Source of the DNA: Tragulus kanchil
Lineage: Eukaryota; Chordata; Mammalia; Artiodactyla; Tragulidae
DNA length: 64,000 nucleotides
Direction: 5' to 3'
Assembly: GCA_022376925.1 (NCBI GenBank)
Contig: JAIOJX010000005.1
Coordinates: 12,490,501 to 12,554,500, forward strand
The first letter of the stretch is position 1. Each line of letters opens with the position of its first letter. Position numbers and translations under genes: made by a program. The notes under the pieces are model-generated. The model saw only the letters and a program-made list of their open reading frames with translations. It was not told the origin of the DNA and made no database searches. This document shows, one piece after another, positions 20,837 to 32,110 of the stretch.

Positions 20837-21513
20837 TCACTGAAATTAAAAAAAAACAACAAACCCAAAACACTTTAAAAGTAATCCAGTTTGAGTTATG
20901 ATCACCGGGTTTATTATCACTTTACTGTAGACAGGTGTCTGACTTGTGCGGCCCCCGTGGCCACAGGCCCAAAGAGCCGGCCAGAGTTGGTGGGTGCTTA
21001 GATGGTTTCTGGGCGGCTGCCTCTGTCGTCAGAAGTCAGACCAGTTCTGGTTGTAGTGTAATCCTGTCTTAATTGCTGGGCATGATTCCCACTACAGTAC
21101 CTTAAACAACTGAAAACATTTGCGTTCCAAAGTCCCAATCCACTAGGACGATAAAAACAGTTGCATCTTTTGCTCTGTAGGTGTTTTATGTTATTTGTGT
21201 CACTCCACTGGTTGGTTATTCCTACAGAGTATAACAGATGGGATACCCAGACTAATTGATCTTTGATGCTTTATCGAAGGTATGAGTTTGAAATAAAAAT
21301 CTCTGCTATATGAAGGTATGAGTCATGTAGTTAGGCAGAAAACAAATTACCAGTTTCATTTCTAGGACAGCTCAAGAAGCATTTGTAACACTAGGCTGTA
21401 AATTTCTATTTTAAAAGTGCATATGATTAAAAGAATTGGGAAAGTTTGTGTTACAAGGTTCAAAAGCAGGGTTTACTATAATTGCATAAATTATGAAGAG
21501 AAAAAGTGAAAGA

Positions 21514-21558
<45 letters not shown>

Positions 21559-22170
21559 CACACACCAAAATACAGTGGTAGGATTTATAAGCTGCCCCCC
21601 ACCTTCCATTTTTACACCCAATTGAATTATTTTACAGTTCTGAGGGGAATAACATGCATACCTTATTTAACTGCTAGTTTTTTCCTTTTTTGAGCTGCTA
21701 GGTGGCTTGCTTTCTATCTCTCTAGTAGTGGAGAAAGCTGTTGTTGTTCTCACAAGTCTCTGGGCAGAGATAGTTTAGCAGCAGTCACTGGAGAGATTGT
21801 GGAAAGAATACTCTCAAGAGTCCAGAGGGTCAGGAAGATCCCCTGGAGAAGGAAGAGGCTACCATTCCGGTATTCTTGTCTGGAGAAGATCATGGCTCGT
21901 CCATGGGGCTCAAAGAGTCAGACACAACTGAGCAGCTTCACTGTTACAGTGTCACTGAAATTAAAAAAAAAAACAACAAACCCAAAACACTTTAAAAGTA
22001 ATCCAGTTTGAGTTATGATCACCGGGTTTATTATCACTTTACTGTAGACAGGTGTCTGACTTGTGCGGCCCCCGTGGCCACAGGCCCAAAGAGCCGGCCA
22101 GAGTTGGTGGGTGCTTAGATGGTTTCTGGGCGGCTGCCTCTGTCGTCAGAAGTCAGACCAGTTCTGGTTG

Positions 22171-23817
22171 CCGGGCTGAGGGCTGTTGACTCACTTCCAG
22201 GTGCCTTGGAAAGAACTTAAGTGTTACTATATATCCTGCTCCAAAGGTTATTTAAAATTTCCTCCTTCAGGAAGAGAAAAAATCTTTTGGAGTAGGTAAT
22301 CAGTGTCTTTTAGATTTTAAATAGAACTCATTTCGTCCTTTCAAAGATGACATGGGAAAGTCGTGTTAACCCTAACTTTGAAATGCTTGGTAAAGGCAAA
22401 GCTGAATTTTTTTTAAGTTTAGTGAGGGTTGTATTTAACCTATTAAAAATACTATCATTTTAACATATGATCAGTATAAATCGGTACAAATTTTCAGCAT
22501 TCTGTTTTCATCTCGTGTCTTTGAAATCTAGTTTTTTTTTTTTTTTTTTCTTTATCCTTACAGGACAGCTCAATTTGGACAAGTCATTTCAAGAGCTTCA
22601 TGTGATTAGCCATCCTACTGAACAGTGCAGATCTGGGTAGAGGGGTGTGTTTCGCATAGCATGGTGTCTGCATTGGTGAAAAACCTCAAGTCCCACAAAA
22701 TCACACTCTAAAAATTATAGGGCTAATGGAACAATAGAGACGAAACATGTCGCCCAAAACATAAGGCAGCTTTGGTAGAGTGATCTGTAATGGTCAGTGA
22801 TAGAATCTGGAAAAATGACATGACCTGCTCAGCAGACACTTGGACTCCGGGGCGGTGGGGGGCGTTGTTAAAGTCCAGGGTGGTCGCGCGGGCAGTATTC
22901 AGATGGAATACTCGTGTTGTCAGGGCAGTATGGGTAGAAGTGTGTCGCTGACCATAGGTAGGCATTTTTTTTAATGGAATTTTTTTTTGTGAAGATGAAC
23001 TTTTTGAGATTTTTAGTAGATGCACACTTTTGGAGTTTGTGGCGAGATTTTTTTTTTTTAATAGAAGATGCTGGTAAGGTTCTTTAGGTTTATTCTTAAG
23101 GTCTTTAGGTTTACTTTAGGGTTTTTAGGTTTATGTTTAAGGTTTCCCTTGATCATGATGGTCTGAGGACCTGGACTCCTGACATATTCATCCAGAAGGT
23201 TAAGTGTGTTTCACAGTCTAAGAAGTTTACTTTCTGAAATTCTGCTTGCGGTGTTTTGATCTTCCTGTTTCTGCTCCGCGTCTAAGTCTTCCCCAGCTTA
23301 GAGCACCTGCCCTCCCACTCATCACCTTCCACTGCCCGGTTACCCAGTTCTTCTGGCTGCAGGTCGTGCCGGCTGTGACGCCCTTGCTGAAGCTCCCTGC
23401 CCGTGGGCAGGCTGGGGAGCGTGCCCGTCCTCTTTGGCTCTTACCCGTGTAGGAGGCTTGCCAAGGGCCAGTTGTTTGTTCCCAAATCTGGTTATTCCAG
23501 TTAGACTCATTATTGCAATTTCGGTTAAATATTATGTAAACCTTTGAACGAGTGTGGAAACCAAGTTGGTTTCTATGAAAACTTGAAGCTGGATGTTTGG
23601 GAACACTTGATAAAAGTGAATTACTGAAAAAATGAAACTGTTAAATTAGGTGTGAGCCTGCTATTGAAAAGACTTGTGGAAAATGTGTAAGGTTTTTCAC
23701 CCATACTGCTTTGCACGGGGTGCCCTTCTAAGAGTCTGGTTTATGGCTGAACTCTAGGCCCAGCAAACAAAGAAGCATAGCATGGAACACTTAAGAATTC
23801 TCAAAAATGCCTGTGGC
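22171..23817. other. JARID2 intron, unique, with a strong acceptor-like site
   Basis: No gene is recognised. A long T run (22532-22549) followed by 'ctttatccttacag' makes a good 3' splice site ending at 22563. The following frame stops after 13 codons and does not resemble JARID2 exon 2. No clear donor follows. Short T runs occur near 22970 and 23050. Confidence 0.45.
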
Positions 23818-23998
23818 AGGAGCTTCTCTGGTGGTCCCATGGTTATGAGCCTGCTTTCTATTGCAGAGGACAGCAGGCTTGATCCCTGGTCTGGGAACGA
23901 AGACCTCACCTGCTTGGAGGCAGCTGAGTCAGGGCACCACTGCTAGAAGCCGATATGCTGCAACTGAGACCCTACGTAGCCATATAAAGAAATAAATT
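23818..23998 (+). mobile_element. tRNA-derived CHR-like SINE, degraded
   Basis: Head 'gcttctctggtggtcccatgg', B-box region 'ggcttgatccctggtctggg', and a body with 'gctgcaactgagacc' ending in 'ccatataaagaaataaa'. Divergence is moderate. Confidence 0.75.
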
Positions 23999-24802
23999 AG
24001 GAAATTGTAACTGAAAGTACGTTTATGTGTTCATTATGAATACTTGTGTATGTGTATATGTATATGGTCTACCAATCCAAATAGACAGATGTATATTTTT
24101 TTAAGATTTCCTGCCTGACAAACTTTACATTAGCTAACCAACTTCTGGTGCCTATCAGCTCTGATAAGACTGCTTCCATTGTATTTAGCCTTAATCCCCA
24201 AATATTAAGCTAGACTCCCTTATCTGGTTCATGCCAGGTAGCGCAGATAAAGAGTGGGTCAGTGCACGTGGCCCTGCTGAGGTCATGTGTAAATGCCTTT
24301 AGAGTTTGTGTCGTTCTCAGGACGGTGGGGCAGAAAGATGAGTGATTTTACACCTCAAACAGAAGCTTATATCTTGTAATCCGGCAATTTTAATTATTTT
24401 GTCTTACTTAGGAGATATTGTAAAGGTCTGTTCCATTTGAATCTTTAAGCCTACCTGTTAATGGAAATGAGACACACCGAAGCTCAGTTTCTTCCATTTG
24501 AGTCAGTTTCTCTTGTTTCTGTCTGTCACCTGTGTATCTAGTCTCTTCACTCCTCTGACTGCCTGCCCCTCCGCAAGCCTTGCTTCCTTTTCCAGGCCTC
24601 AGACTTTGTGTTTTGGGTCCCTTTTGTCTGTTCCTAAAGCCTTCTCCACACTTGCCCTTTCATCTCAGGCCCCTGCGGTTCCAGGAGGTGGGAACTCTGA
24701 TGACTTTGGTCTTCTTTTTTTATGGACACTTTGAGTGAGGTTTTTCCTTAATCTTTTCAGAGTTTAGTCTTTCTTGACCTCAGACAGCCCTGTGGCCTTC
24801 TG
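23999..24802. other. JARID2 intron, unique
   Basis: Noncoding. Short alternating TG/TA tracts lie near 24045-24065. I see nothing else. Confidence 0.45.
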
Positions 24803-27002
24803 ACAACTTCACACTCAATAAGAGTTTTTCAATTCATTTCTGATTCAGAATAAAATTAGAGAGCTGAAAAATAGAGCTGAACCTGGCAGGAAGTGGCAGC
24901 ACTGGCAGGGCACCCTTTTGCTCCCGGTTGAATGATCCTGCCTGCTTCTGGGACGTCCTGTCCTGTCACCTCTTGGAGGTGGCTTTTGTCTCTCTTGTTC
25001 TCTTTGTCGGGATGCGGGGGGTGGAGAGGGGCCCATATTTTGCAGAGGCAGATCTTGTCTGGAGGGCCAGGTGTGTGGCCCACCTGAGGGGCAGGTGGGC
25101 TCCAGCCCTGGGCCCCGCATCTCTGTTGGGCTTGCTTTTTACTTCCCCACCAGCCTGTCTGCCACCGATTTTACTGTTCTTGTGAGGGGGCTGCCCATGC
25201 CTTGTAGGACTTCTCTGGTATTTGAGGAACTGTGCCAGAAGCGCTTGGATTGGAGGAAACACGATTTCATCGCAAGGAAAGAACCCGGTCAGTTTTGAGA
25301 TAACCACCCACCGTTGTTTCTCTAGTGAGTTCCCAGGAGAGAAAGAGACGTGAGTCCATTTTACAGAAGGGAAAACCGAGACCAGCACACCCTGGCCAGA
25401 GAGTGAAAGGCCTCATCTCCTCCCCATTTTTTAGTCCAGATTAACTGGCGGTAAATGGAACGAGCAGCGTAGCCCTCAGAGGGGAAAAGAGGCCATACTA
25501 GAGGGTCTTGACAGCCTTTGGAGAGGTTTTTCTGCTTGAGAAGGTTGGGGGGAAGTTGAGGCAGTCTGTCAGCCTCCGTAGCAGGAGTGAGTCTGTCTCA
25601 AGCATGTTTGTTGTTTTTTTAAGCACCAGTTGGTGGAGCTACCCCCTTATCCCCAGCTTCCTGTCTCCTTAGTCCTGATTGTAAAAAGCCATGAGATCCC
25701 AGTTGCTCTGGGACACGGCCGATTTATGCTCTGAATTTTATAAGTGCCCCGACCCTCTCCTCTGGTGTACCTGAGAGCCAGCCCGGCTGAGTGTGCTCTC
25801 CAGGCTGCTGAAGTCATTTGGTTTGCAGGGGCTGTGACAAATCTGCTCCGATGCTTTTTCTGGCACCTTGATTGTTGGCCCTGTGCTTGGGGGGTGTTTC
25901 CCTCTCCAGGCTGCCTTGGGTTACAACTTCACACTCAATAAGAGTTTTCAATTCATTTCTGATTCAGAATAAAATTAGAGAGCTGAAAAATAGAGCTGAA
26001 CCTGGCAGGAAGTGGCAGCACTGGCAGGGCACCCTTTTGCTCCCGGTTGAATGATCCTGCCTGCTTCTGGGACGTCCTGTCCTGTCACCTCTTGGAGGTG
26101 GCTTTTGTCTCTCTTGTTCTCTTTGTCGGGATGCGGGGGGTGGAGAGGGGCCCATATTTTGCAGAGGCAGATCTTGTCTGGAGGGCCAGGTGTGTGGCCC
26201 ACCTGAGGGGCAGGTGGGCTCCAGCCCTGGGCCCCGCATCTCTGTTGGGCTTGCTTTTTACTTCCCCACCAGCCTGTCTGCCACCGATTTTACTGTTCTT
26301 GTGAGGGGGCTGCCCATGCCTTGTAGGACTTCTCTGGTATTTGAGGAACTGTGCCAGAAGCGCTTGGATTGGAGGAAACACGATTTCATCGCAAGGAAAG
26401 AACCCGGTCAGTTTTGAGATAACCACCCACCGTTGTTTCTCTAGTGAGTTCCCAGGAGAGAAAGAGACGTGAGTCCATTTTACAGAAGGGAAAACCGAGA
26501 CCAGCACACCCTGGCCAGAGAGTGAAAGGCCTCATCTCCTCCCCATTTTTTAGTCCAGATTAACTGGCGGTAAATGGAACGAGCAGCGTAGCCCTCAGAG
26601 GGGAAAAGAGGCCATACTAGAGGGTCTTGACAGCCTTTGGAGAGGTTTTTCTGCTTGAGAAGGTTGGGGGGAAGTTGAGGCAGTCTGTCAGCCTCCGTAG
26701 CAGGAGTGAGTCTGTCTCAAGCATGTTTGTTGTTTTTTTAAGCACCAGTTGGTGGAGCTACCCCCTTATCCCCAGCTTCCTGTCTCCTTAGTCCTGATTG
26801 TAAAAAGCCATGAGATCCCAGTTGCTCTGGGACACGGCCGATTTATGCTCTGAATTTTATAAGTGCCCCGACCCTCTCCTCTGGTGTACCTGAGAGCCAG
26901 CCCGGCTGAGTGTGCTCTCCAGGCTGCTGAAGTCATTTGGTTTGCAGGGGCTGTGACAAATCTGCTCCGATGCTTTTTCTGGCACCTTGATTGTTGGCCC
27001 TG
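24803..27002. repeat. Tandem duplication 8, period 1119-1120
   Basis: Copy 1 is 24803-25922 and copy 2 is 25923-27002. Copy 1 ends with about 39 bases (25884-25922) absent from copy 2. A T run differs by one base near the start of copy 2. The repeated 140-residue minus-strand frame at 24966-25388 and 26085-26507 has no recognisable domain, and its repetition is not evidence of coding. Confidence 0.95.
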
Positions 27003-28384
27003 ATCTTGGCTGCTTAGAAAGCCGCCGGACTCTGGGGGAAATCGTTTGCCCTCCGGTCCTCACCAGGGTCTGGGCGGGGCCTTCAGCAAAGGCTGCCCAG
27101 ATGTGTTCATGAGGCTGTGTGAGTAATGGGAACACTACACAATTACTCACGTATTCATAGGACGGATGAGGGCCTTAGAAAGGGGAACCCTACTGGCAGA
27201 AGTTCTTGGGAGCTGATTTTGAGAGCTGGTGCGGCCTAGAAGGCCTGAATTGGATTTTTAAGTTCTAATTTGCTAAGTCTATCAAGCTCCACCACCCATG
27301 AAGAGGAAGGTGGCGAGCACTGAAGTCCCAGTGGCAGTGTTTAGTTACCGGGAGTCCTAGAAGGTCATCACGCTTGTAGCTACACACTGTGCCCCTCCGG
27401 ACTCCCAGATGAGTTGTTCTCGCATAATTTCTCTGGTACAACCAGACCTTCTTTTCCGGCAGTGTGTTTGGGTGGGGATGGGATGGGTGTTGTCCATCAG
27501 GAGACCCTCTCTAGTTGACGTGACCAAGTCATCCAGGGGAGCATGGGAGGCGTTTGGCACCCTGCTCGGTGGCTCTCTTCTTAAATCTGCGTGGTTCTTT
27601 CTCCACTTTTTTTTTTTTTTCCTCCTGTTTCCTACCATGATTTGCATTAGGGTTTGAGCTACAGTGGTTGTCTGTGCTATCTCTTGGTTCTCATTTCTGC
27701 CAGCTGTTAGAAGTGTTTGGTGCCTGTGGGGTCAGAAACAGGTGCCAGGAGGAAATGAGAAGGGATTAGGGCTGTGCATGTGTTTCTTGTGTTTAGTCCC
27801 TTCCTGGGTTTGCAGAAGGGACGCTGCATGAATGCTTATTCTGTTCCGCAGCAGTTGGATGTTGACCTTATTAGGACTTGAGTGTTTTGTGCTTTGTGTC
27901 TGTGCCTCATTGCTATTATGTGAGCTTGGGGAATTGGGTGCCTCAGGTTGTGAGGGGCTTGCTCTGAACATGTGGGGCCTGTCTGTGGTCTTAGTGGGCA
28001 AGGTTGGGAATATGAGCAGAGCTGAGGGTTGAGCCCTGTGTTACGTGGGCTGTGTGACCCTGGGAAAGCCACATCACCTCGCTGAGCTGCTTCCTCACCT
28101 GGAAAACTTGTTCCTTGAACCCAACAGGCTCGTGACCTAGAGGGTCAGTGAGATTTTTGATGTGAAGGCACTTTGTAAAGTGCATACTATGCACAAATGC
28201 TCAAGCAGGTATGATTATACAGTGGGAAACCACCACCCTGGAGATACCAGGCCTGTTAGGAGCCTTCCAGGTTGACTCAGAAATAAATATATCAGATGAA
28301 TTCTCTGCTTCTTAACAAATGAATAGCAACTGATATTCTAAAGTCCATTTGAGGGTATAGAATAAAGCTTTAAAGAGTAGAAGG
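27003..28384. other. JARID2 intron with a MIR fragment
   Basis: Unique sequence with a T run near 27607. Bases about 28035-28200 match MIR in minus orientation: 'gctgtgtgaccctgggaaag', 'gagctgcttcctcacctgg', then 'aggcactttgtaaagtgc'. No exon is seen. Confidence 0.5.
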
Positions 28385-28540
28385 TGATTATATTCAGTAT
28401 CTTGTAATAAACCTATAATGAAAAACACTGAATAAAAAAATTAAAAAAAAATGTATAACCGAATCACTTTGCTGTGCACCTGAAACTTAACATGACATCG
28501 CTGTATACTTGAAACTTAACACCGTATTAAAAAAAAAGTT
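28385..28540 (+). mobile_element. L1 3' end fragment (artiodactyl type)
   Basis: The sequence 'tgtataaccgaatcactttg', 'ctgtgcacctgaaacttaac' and 'ctgtatacttgaaacttaac' followed by an A-rich end matches the 3' terminus of artiodactyl L1 elements. It is a short 5'-truncated insertion with no coding capacity. Confidence 0.75.
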
Positions 28541-29197
28541 ATAAGATGATGTAATCTCTTCCTGCCCCCACTCTGGTGGTTGAGTCTCTTCGGTATTATC
28601 CAGCATTTGACTTCTGAACTTGTCTGGGTGGCGAGTGAGACTGGCAGATCGAGAATTAGGATTAGAGTGGTGCTGAAGCTCTCCGCGGAGACGTTTCACA
28701 AAAGCTGCTCCACCTGGGTCTTGGAACAGTCGTCCTTGAGCCCGCAAATCTGACCATGATCCTTCTGGGCGTTGGGTCTCGGTCAGGTTCATCCTCAGTG
28801 CAGCATAGAACGCCTCAGCTCTGCCATGACCCGCAGCCGCCCTTTCCGCTGCAGCTGAGCCCAGCCGCCTGACCTTTGCACGTCCGGGCTCCTCATGGGA
28901 AGGACGGCCTGCGGAGCCCACCTTGACCTCTCTGAGACCTGGCCGGGCAGCCTGCCATCCTCAGTACTTGCAGAGTATTTCAAATCCTACCCATTAGTGG
29001 GAGGGAAATGGTAAGGATCTAACCCTAAGCTTCACTAATCAGAGTTTTACCGCTGAGGTGTCCAGTAACAGAGGTTTCACGTTGTATCAGGGACGCAGCC
29101 CCTGGTGCAGGGGAAGACCATCTGGGGGACTGCCTTTGGACCAGTCTTTCAGAGATGCGTCCTCCTGCCAGGCGAATCCTCAGTTATCCAGGGTAAT
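28541..29197. other. JARID2 intron, unique
   Basis: The minus-strand frame of 144 residues at 28487-28921 begins in GC-rich sequence and runs into the L1 remnant, which argues against a gene. No other signal was found. Confidence 0.45.
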
Positions 29198-31405
29198 GGC
29201 AGTCATTGGTTTGTTTTTATGGGCAAATAAAATCCACACGTAATCCCCATACCTAACTGGGCCATCCATGTTTGCCCTCGTTTGAAAATGATTATTTTGT
29301 CCTAGATGTCATTCAGATCAGACAACAACACAGAGACAACTCCACCGCGGTGACCCGTGGGGCGCTCCTGTGCGTGTGTAAATGTCATTTTACAGAGGTG
29401 GACTCTCTCCCCTAGGTGATGTTCTCTTGTGTGCTCTCTCCATTGATGCGTCATTTCAGTTACCCAGATATGATTCTACATCATTATTGTTTTAAAAATA
29501 TTTGTTACTTCATTATGAGCACTTACTTATTTTATCAATTACATATACATTTATGGCTGCGCTGGGCCTTCATTCCTGGGCGAGCAGGGGCTGCTGTCTC
29601 TTGTGGCGCGCGAGCTCTCACCGTGGCGGCTCCTCTTGCTGGGGAGCCCAGCTCTAGGCTCACAGGCCTCAGGAGTCGCAGCACTCCCGTTCAGTAATTG
29701 TAGCACGTGGGCTTCATTGCCCCGAGGCAGGTACGATCTTGTCCGACCAGGGATTGAACCCATGTCCTCTGCATAGGCATGCAGGTTGCACCCACAGTAC
29801 CACCAGGAGAGTCCTCCTGCATCCTTAGTTTCAGTAGCCGGGCACCTGGTCAGTCTGTACCTCAGTTTTCTTGACCTGTCTGTTCTTGATGGCTTTTTCA
29901 TACAGGTTGGGGGCTGTTGTCCACAGTGACGTGTGCACTGCTTGCTTTTCCTGTATCTTTGGCGTTGAATTCCAGCTTCCTCAAAATTGGGTGACCACTT
30001 TGTTCCCGGGGTTGATGTTTGATCCCTCTTACGCTGTTCTCTTAGAGAAAGGCTGCGCGAGTTTACGGCCCCCTAGGTAGTACCAGCGGGTGTGTTTGTT
30101 TGTTGTCAGCTTTTAAAAACCAATACAGGCACTTGTAACAAGTAGTAAAGATGTCAGCTGGGTTTTATTTAAGTTTCTATTTTCTTTCCTTGTCCTCTCT
30201 CAGGGCATTGGAACTAAATGAGATAAGATACGGGGAAGCAGGGGCTTCCCTGGTGGTCCAGTGGGTAAGGACACCGCCTTGCAGTGCAAGGCGAATCCTA
30301 TTCAAGGGCAGTCATTGGTTTGTTTTTATGGGCAAATAAAACCCACACGTAATCCCCATACCTAACTGGGCCATCCATGTTTGCCCTCGTTTGAAAATGA
30401 TTATTTTGTCCTAGATGTCATTCAGATCAGACAACAACACAGAGACAACTCCACCGCGGTGACCCGTGGGGCGCTCCTGTGCGTGTGTAAATGTCATTTT
30501 ACAGAGGTGGACTCTCTCCCCTAGGTGATGTTCTCTTGTGTGCTCTCTCCATTGATGCGTCATTTCAGTTACCCAGATATGATTCTACATCATTATTGTT
30601 TTAAAAATATTTGTTACTTCATTATGAGCACTTACTTATTTTATCAATTACATATACATTTATGGCTGCGCTGGGCCTTCATTCCTGGGCGAGCAGGGGC
30701 TGCTGTCTCTTGTGGCGCGCGAGCTCTCACCGTGGCGGCTCCTCTTGCTGGGAAGCCCAGCTCTAGGCTCACAGGCCTCAGGAGTCGCAGCACTCCCGTT
30801 CAGTAATTGTAGCACGTGGGCTTCATTGCCCCGAGGCAGGTACGATCTTGTCCGACCAGGGATTGAACCCATGTCCTCTGCATAGGCATGCAGGTTGCAC
30901 CCACAGTACCACCAGGAGAGTCCTCCTGCATCCTTAGTTTCAGTAGCCGCCGGGCACCTGGTCAGTCTGTACCTCAGTTTTCTTGACCTGTCTGTTCTTG
31001 ATGGCTTTTTCATACAGGTTGGGGGGCTGTTGTCCACAGTGACGTGTGCACTGCTTGCTTTTCCTGTATCTTTGCGCGTTGAATTCCAGCTTCCTCAAAA
31101 TTGGGTGACCACTTTGTTCCCGGGGTTGATGTTTGATCCCTCTTACGCTGTTCTCTTAGAGAAAGGCTGCGCGAGTTTACGGCCCCCTAGGTAGTACCAG
31201 CGGGTGTGTTTGTTTGTTGTCAGCTTTTAAAAACCAATACAGGCACTTGTAACAAGTAGTAAAGATGTCAGCTGGGTTTTATTTAAGTTTCTATTTTCTT
31301 TCCTTGTCCTCTCTCAGGGCATTGGAACTAAATGAGATAAGATACGGGGAAGCAGGGGCTTCCCTGGTGGTCCAGTGGGTAAGGACACCGCCTTGCAGTG
31401 CAAGG
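29198..31405. repeat. Tandem duplication 9, period 1109-1114
   Basis: Copy 1 is 29198-30306 and copy 2 is 30307-31405. Small insertions in copy 2 cluster near 30947-31076 and shift the offset by 5. There are substitutions at 29233/30342 (T/C) and in 'ctggggagccc' versus 'ctgggaagccc'. Copy 1 ends inside a SINE head at 30291 that is then broken off by a noisy stretch. Confidence 0.95.
29548..29815 (-). mobile_element. CHR-type SINE
   Basis: On the plus strand it reads 'tatggctgcgctgggccttc', then CHR body blocks, and ends with 'gattgaacccatgtcctctgc' and the inverted head 'accaccaggagagtcc'. It is repeated at 30657-30924 by duplication 9. Confidence 0.8.
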
Positions 31406-31597
31406 GCTGCCAGTTCGATCCCTGGCTTGGGAAGATCCCACGTGCCGCTGAGTGGCTGGACCGATGTGTCCAATTGCCGGGCCGGAGCTCTGGAGTGCAT
31501 GCGCCCAGAGCTGGTGCTCTGCGACAACAGAGGCCACCACGATGGGAGGCCCACACGGGCCAAAGAACAAAGATGGATGAAAAGAAAAAAAAGAAAG
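31355..31597 (+). mobile_element. tRNA-derived ruminant SINE, short-tail form
   Basis: It runs from 'ggggcttccctggtggtcca' through the B box 'agttcgatccctgg' to 'gatggatgaaaagaaaaaaaa'. An imperfect target-site duplication (gatacggggaagca, gatatggggaagtg) flanks it at 31341-31354 and 31598-31611. The palindrome has lost one CpG (gtgcatgcgc). Its first 51 bases also survive at the end of copy 1 of duplication 9, 30241-30291. Confidence 0.9.
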
Positions 31598-31894
31598 GAT
31601 ATGGGGAAGTGCTTTGTGAAACAAAATTGCTCCAAGAACACAATGTGTTATTAGTCAGGATGACTGTAGCCGCAAAGGGAGAAGCGTCTGTAGGATTGTA
31701 TAATTACATATTTCATGTGTATGAAATGCTGCTTTTGTGAGGACATGGTGTAACTTTAAAATGACCCAGAATCCCAGTATTTTCACAAGCGGTTTCAGCC
31801 TTGTTTGGGAGGTTACAAAGGTCCCATTGGGCTCTGGCTTGAAAGCCCATTTAGTTAAATCCACTGGTATGTTCTGATTGTTTACCATGCTCTG

Positions 31895-32110
31895 ACTGTT
31901 GCTGTCGCTCAGTTGTGTCTGACTCTTTGTAACCCCGTGGACTGCAGCCCAACAGGCTCCTCTGTCCATGGGATTCTCCAGGCAAGAATACTGGAGTGGA
32001 TAGCCGTTTCCTTCATCAGGGGATCTTCCCAACCCAGGGATCCAACCTGTGTTTCTTGCGCTTCCTCCATTGGGTTTGGACTCTCTTCCGCTGGGCCTCT
32101 GGAGAAGCCT
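31895..32110 (-). mobile_element. Bov-tA SINE
   Basis: Plus-strand reading 'tgctgtcgctcagttgtgtc', 'tgactctttgtaaccccgtgg', 'tccaggcaagaatactggag' and 'gatcttcccaacccagggat' is the inverted Bov-tA consensus. The element from 31939 on recurs at 33074-33243 because the join of duplication 10 falls inside it. Confidence 0.88.

Larger units (their letters stand above)
19938..22170. repeat. Tandem duplication 7, period about 1113
   Basis: Copy 1 is 19938-21050 and copy 2 is 21051-22170. The copies differ in a compound microsatellite ((TA)18-CATA-(CA)4 versus (TA)20-CATA-(CA)3), an A run, and a C/T substitution at 20729/21844. Bases 19938-20289 also belong to duplication 6, so that stretch is present three times. 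Confidence 0.95.

Noticed and set aside
22564..22620. JARID2 exon 2 after the strong acceptor at 22563
   Set aside because: The translated sequence reaches a stop after 13 codons and does not resemble the region that follows the JARID2 N terminus.
24966..26507. Repeated identical frames (for example 140 residues twice) as evidence of a tandem gene family
   Set aside because: Whole 1.1-kb units including noncoding sequence are identical, so frame repetition follows from the duplication and says nothing about coding.
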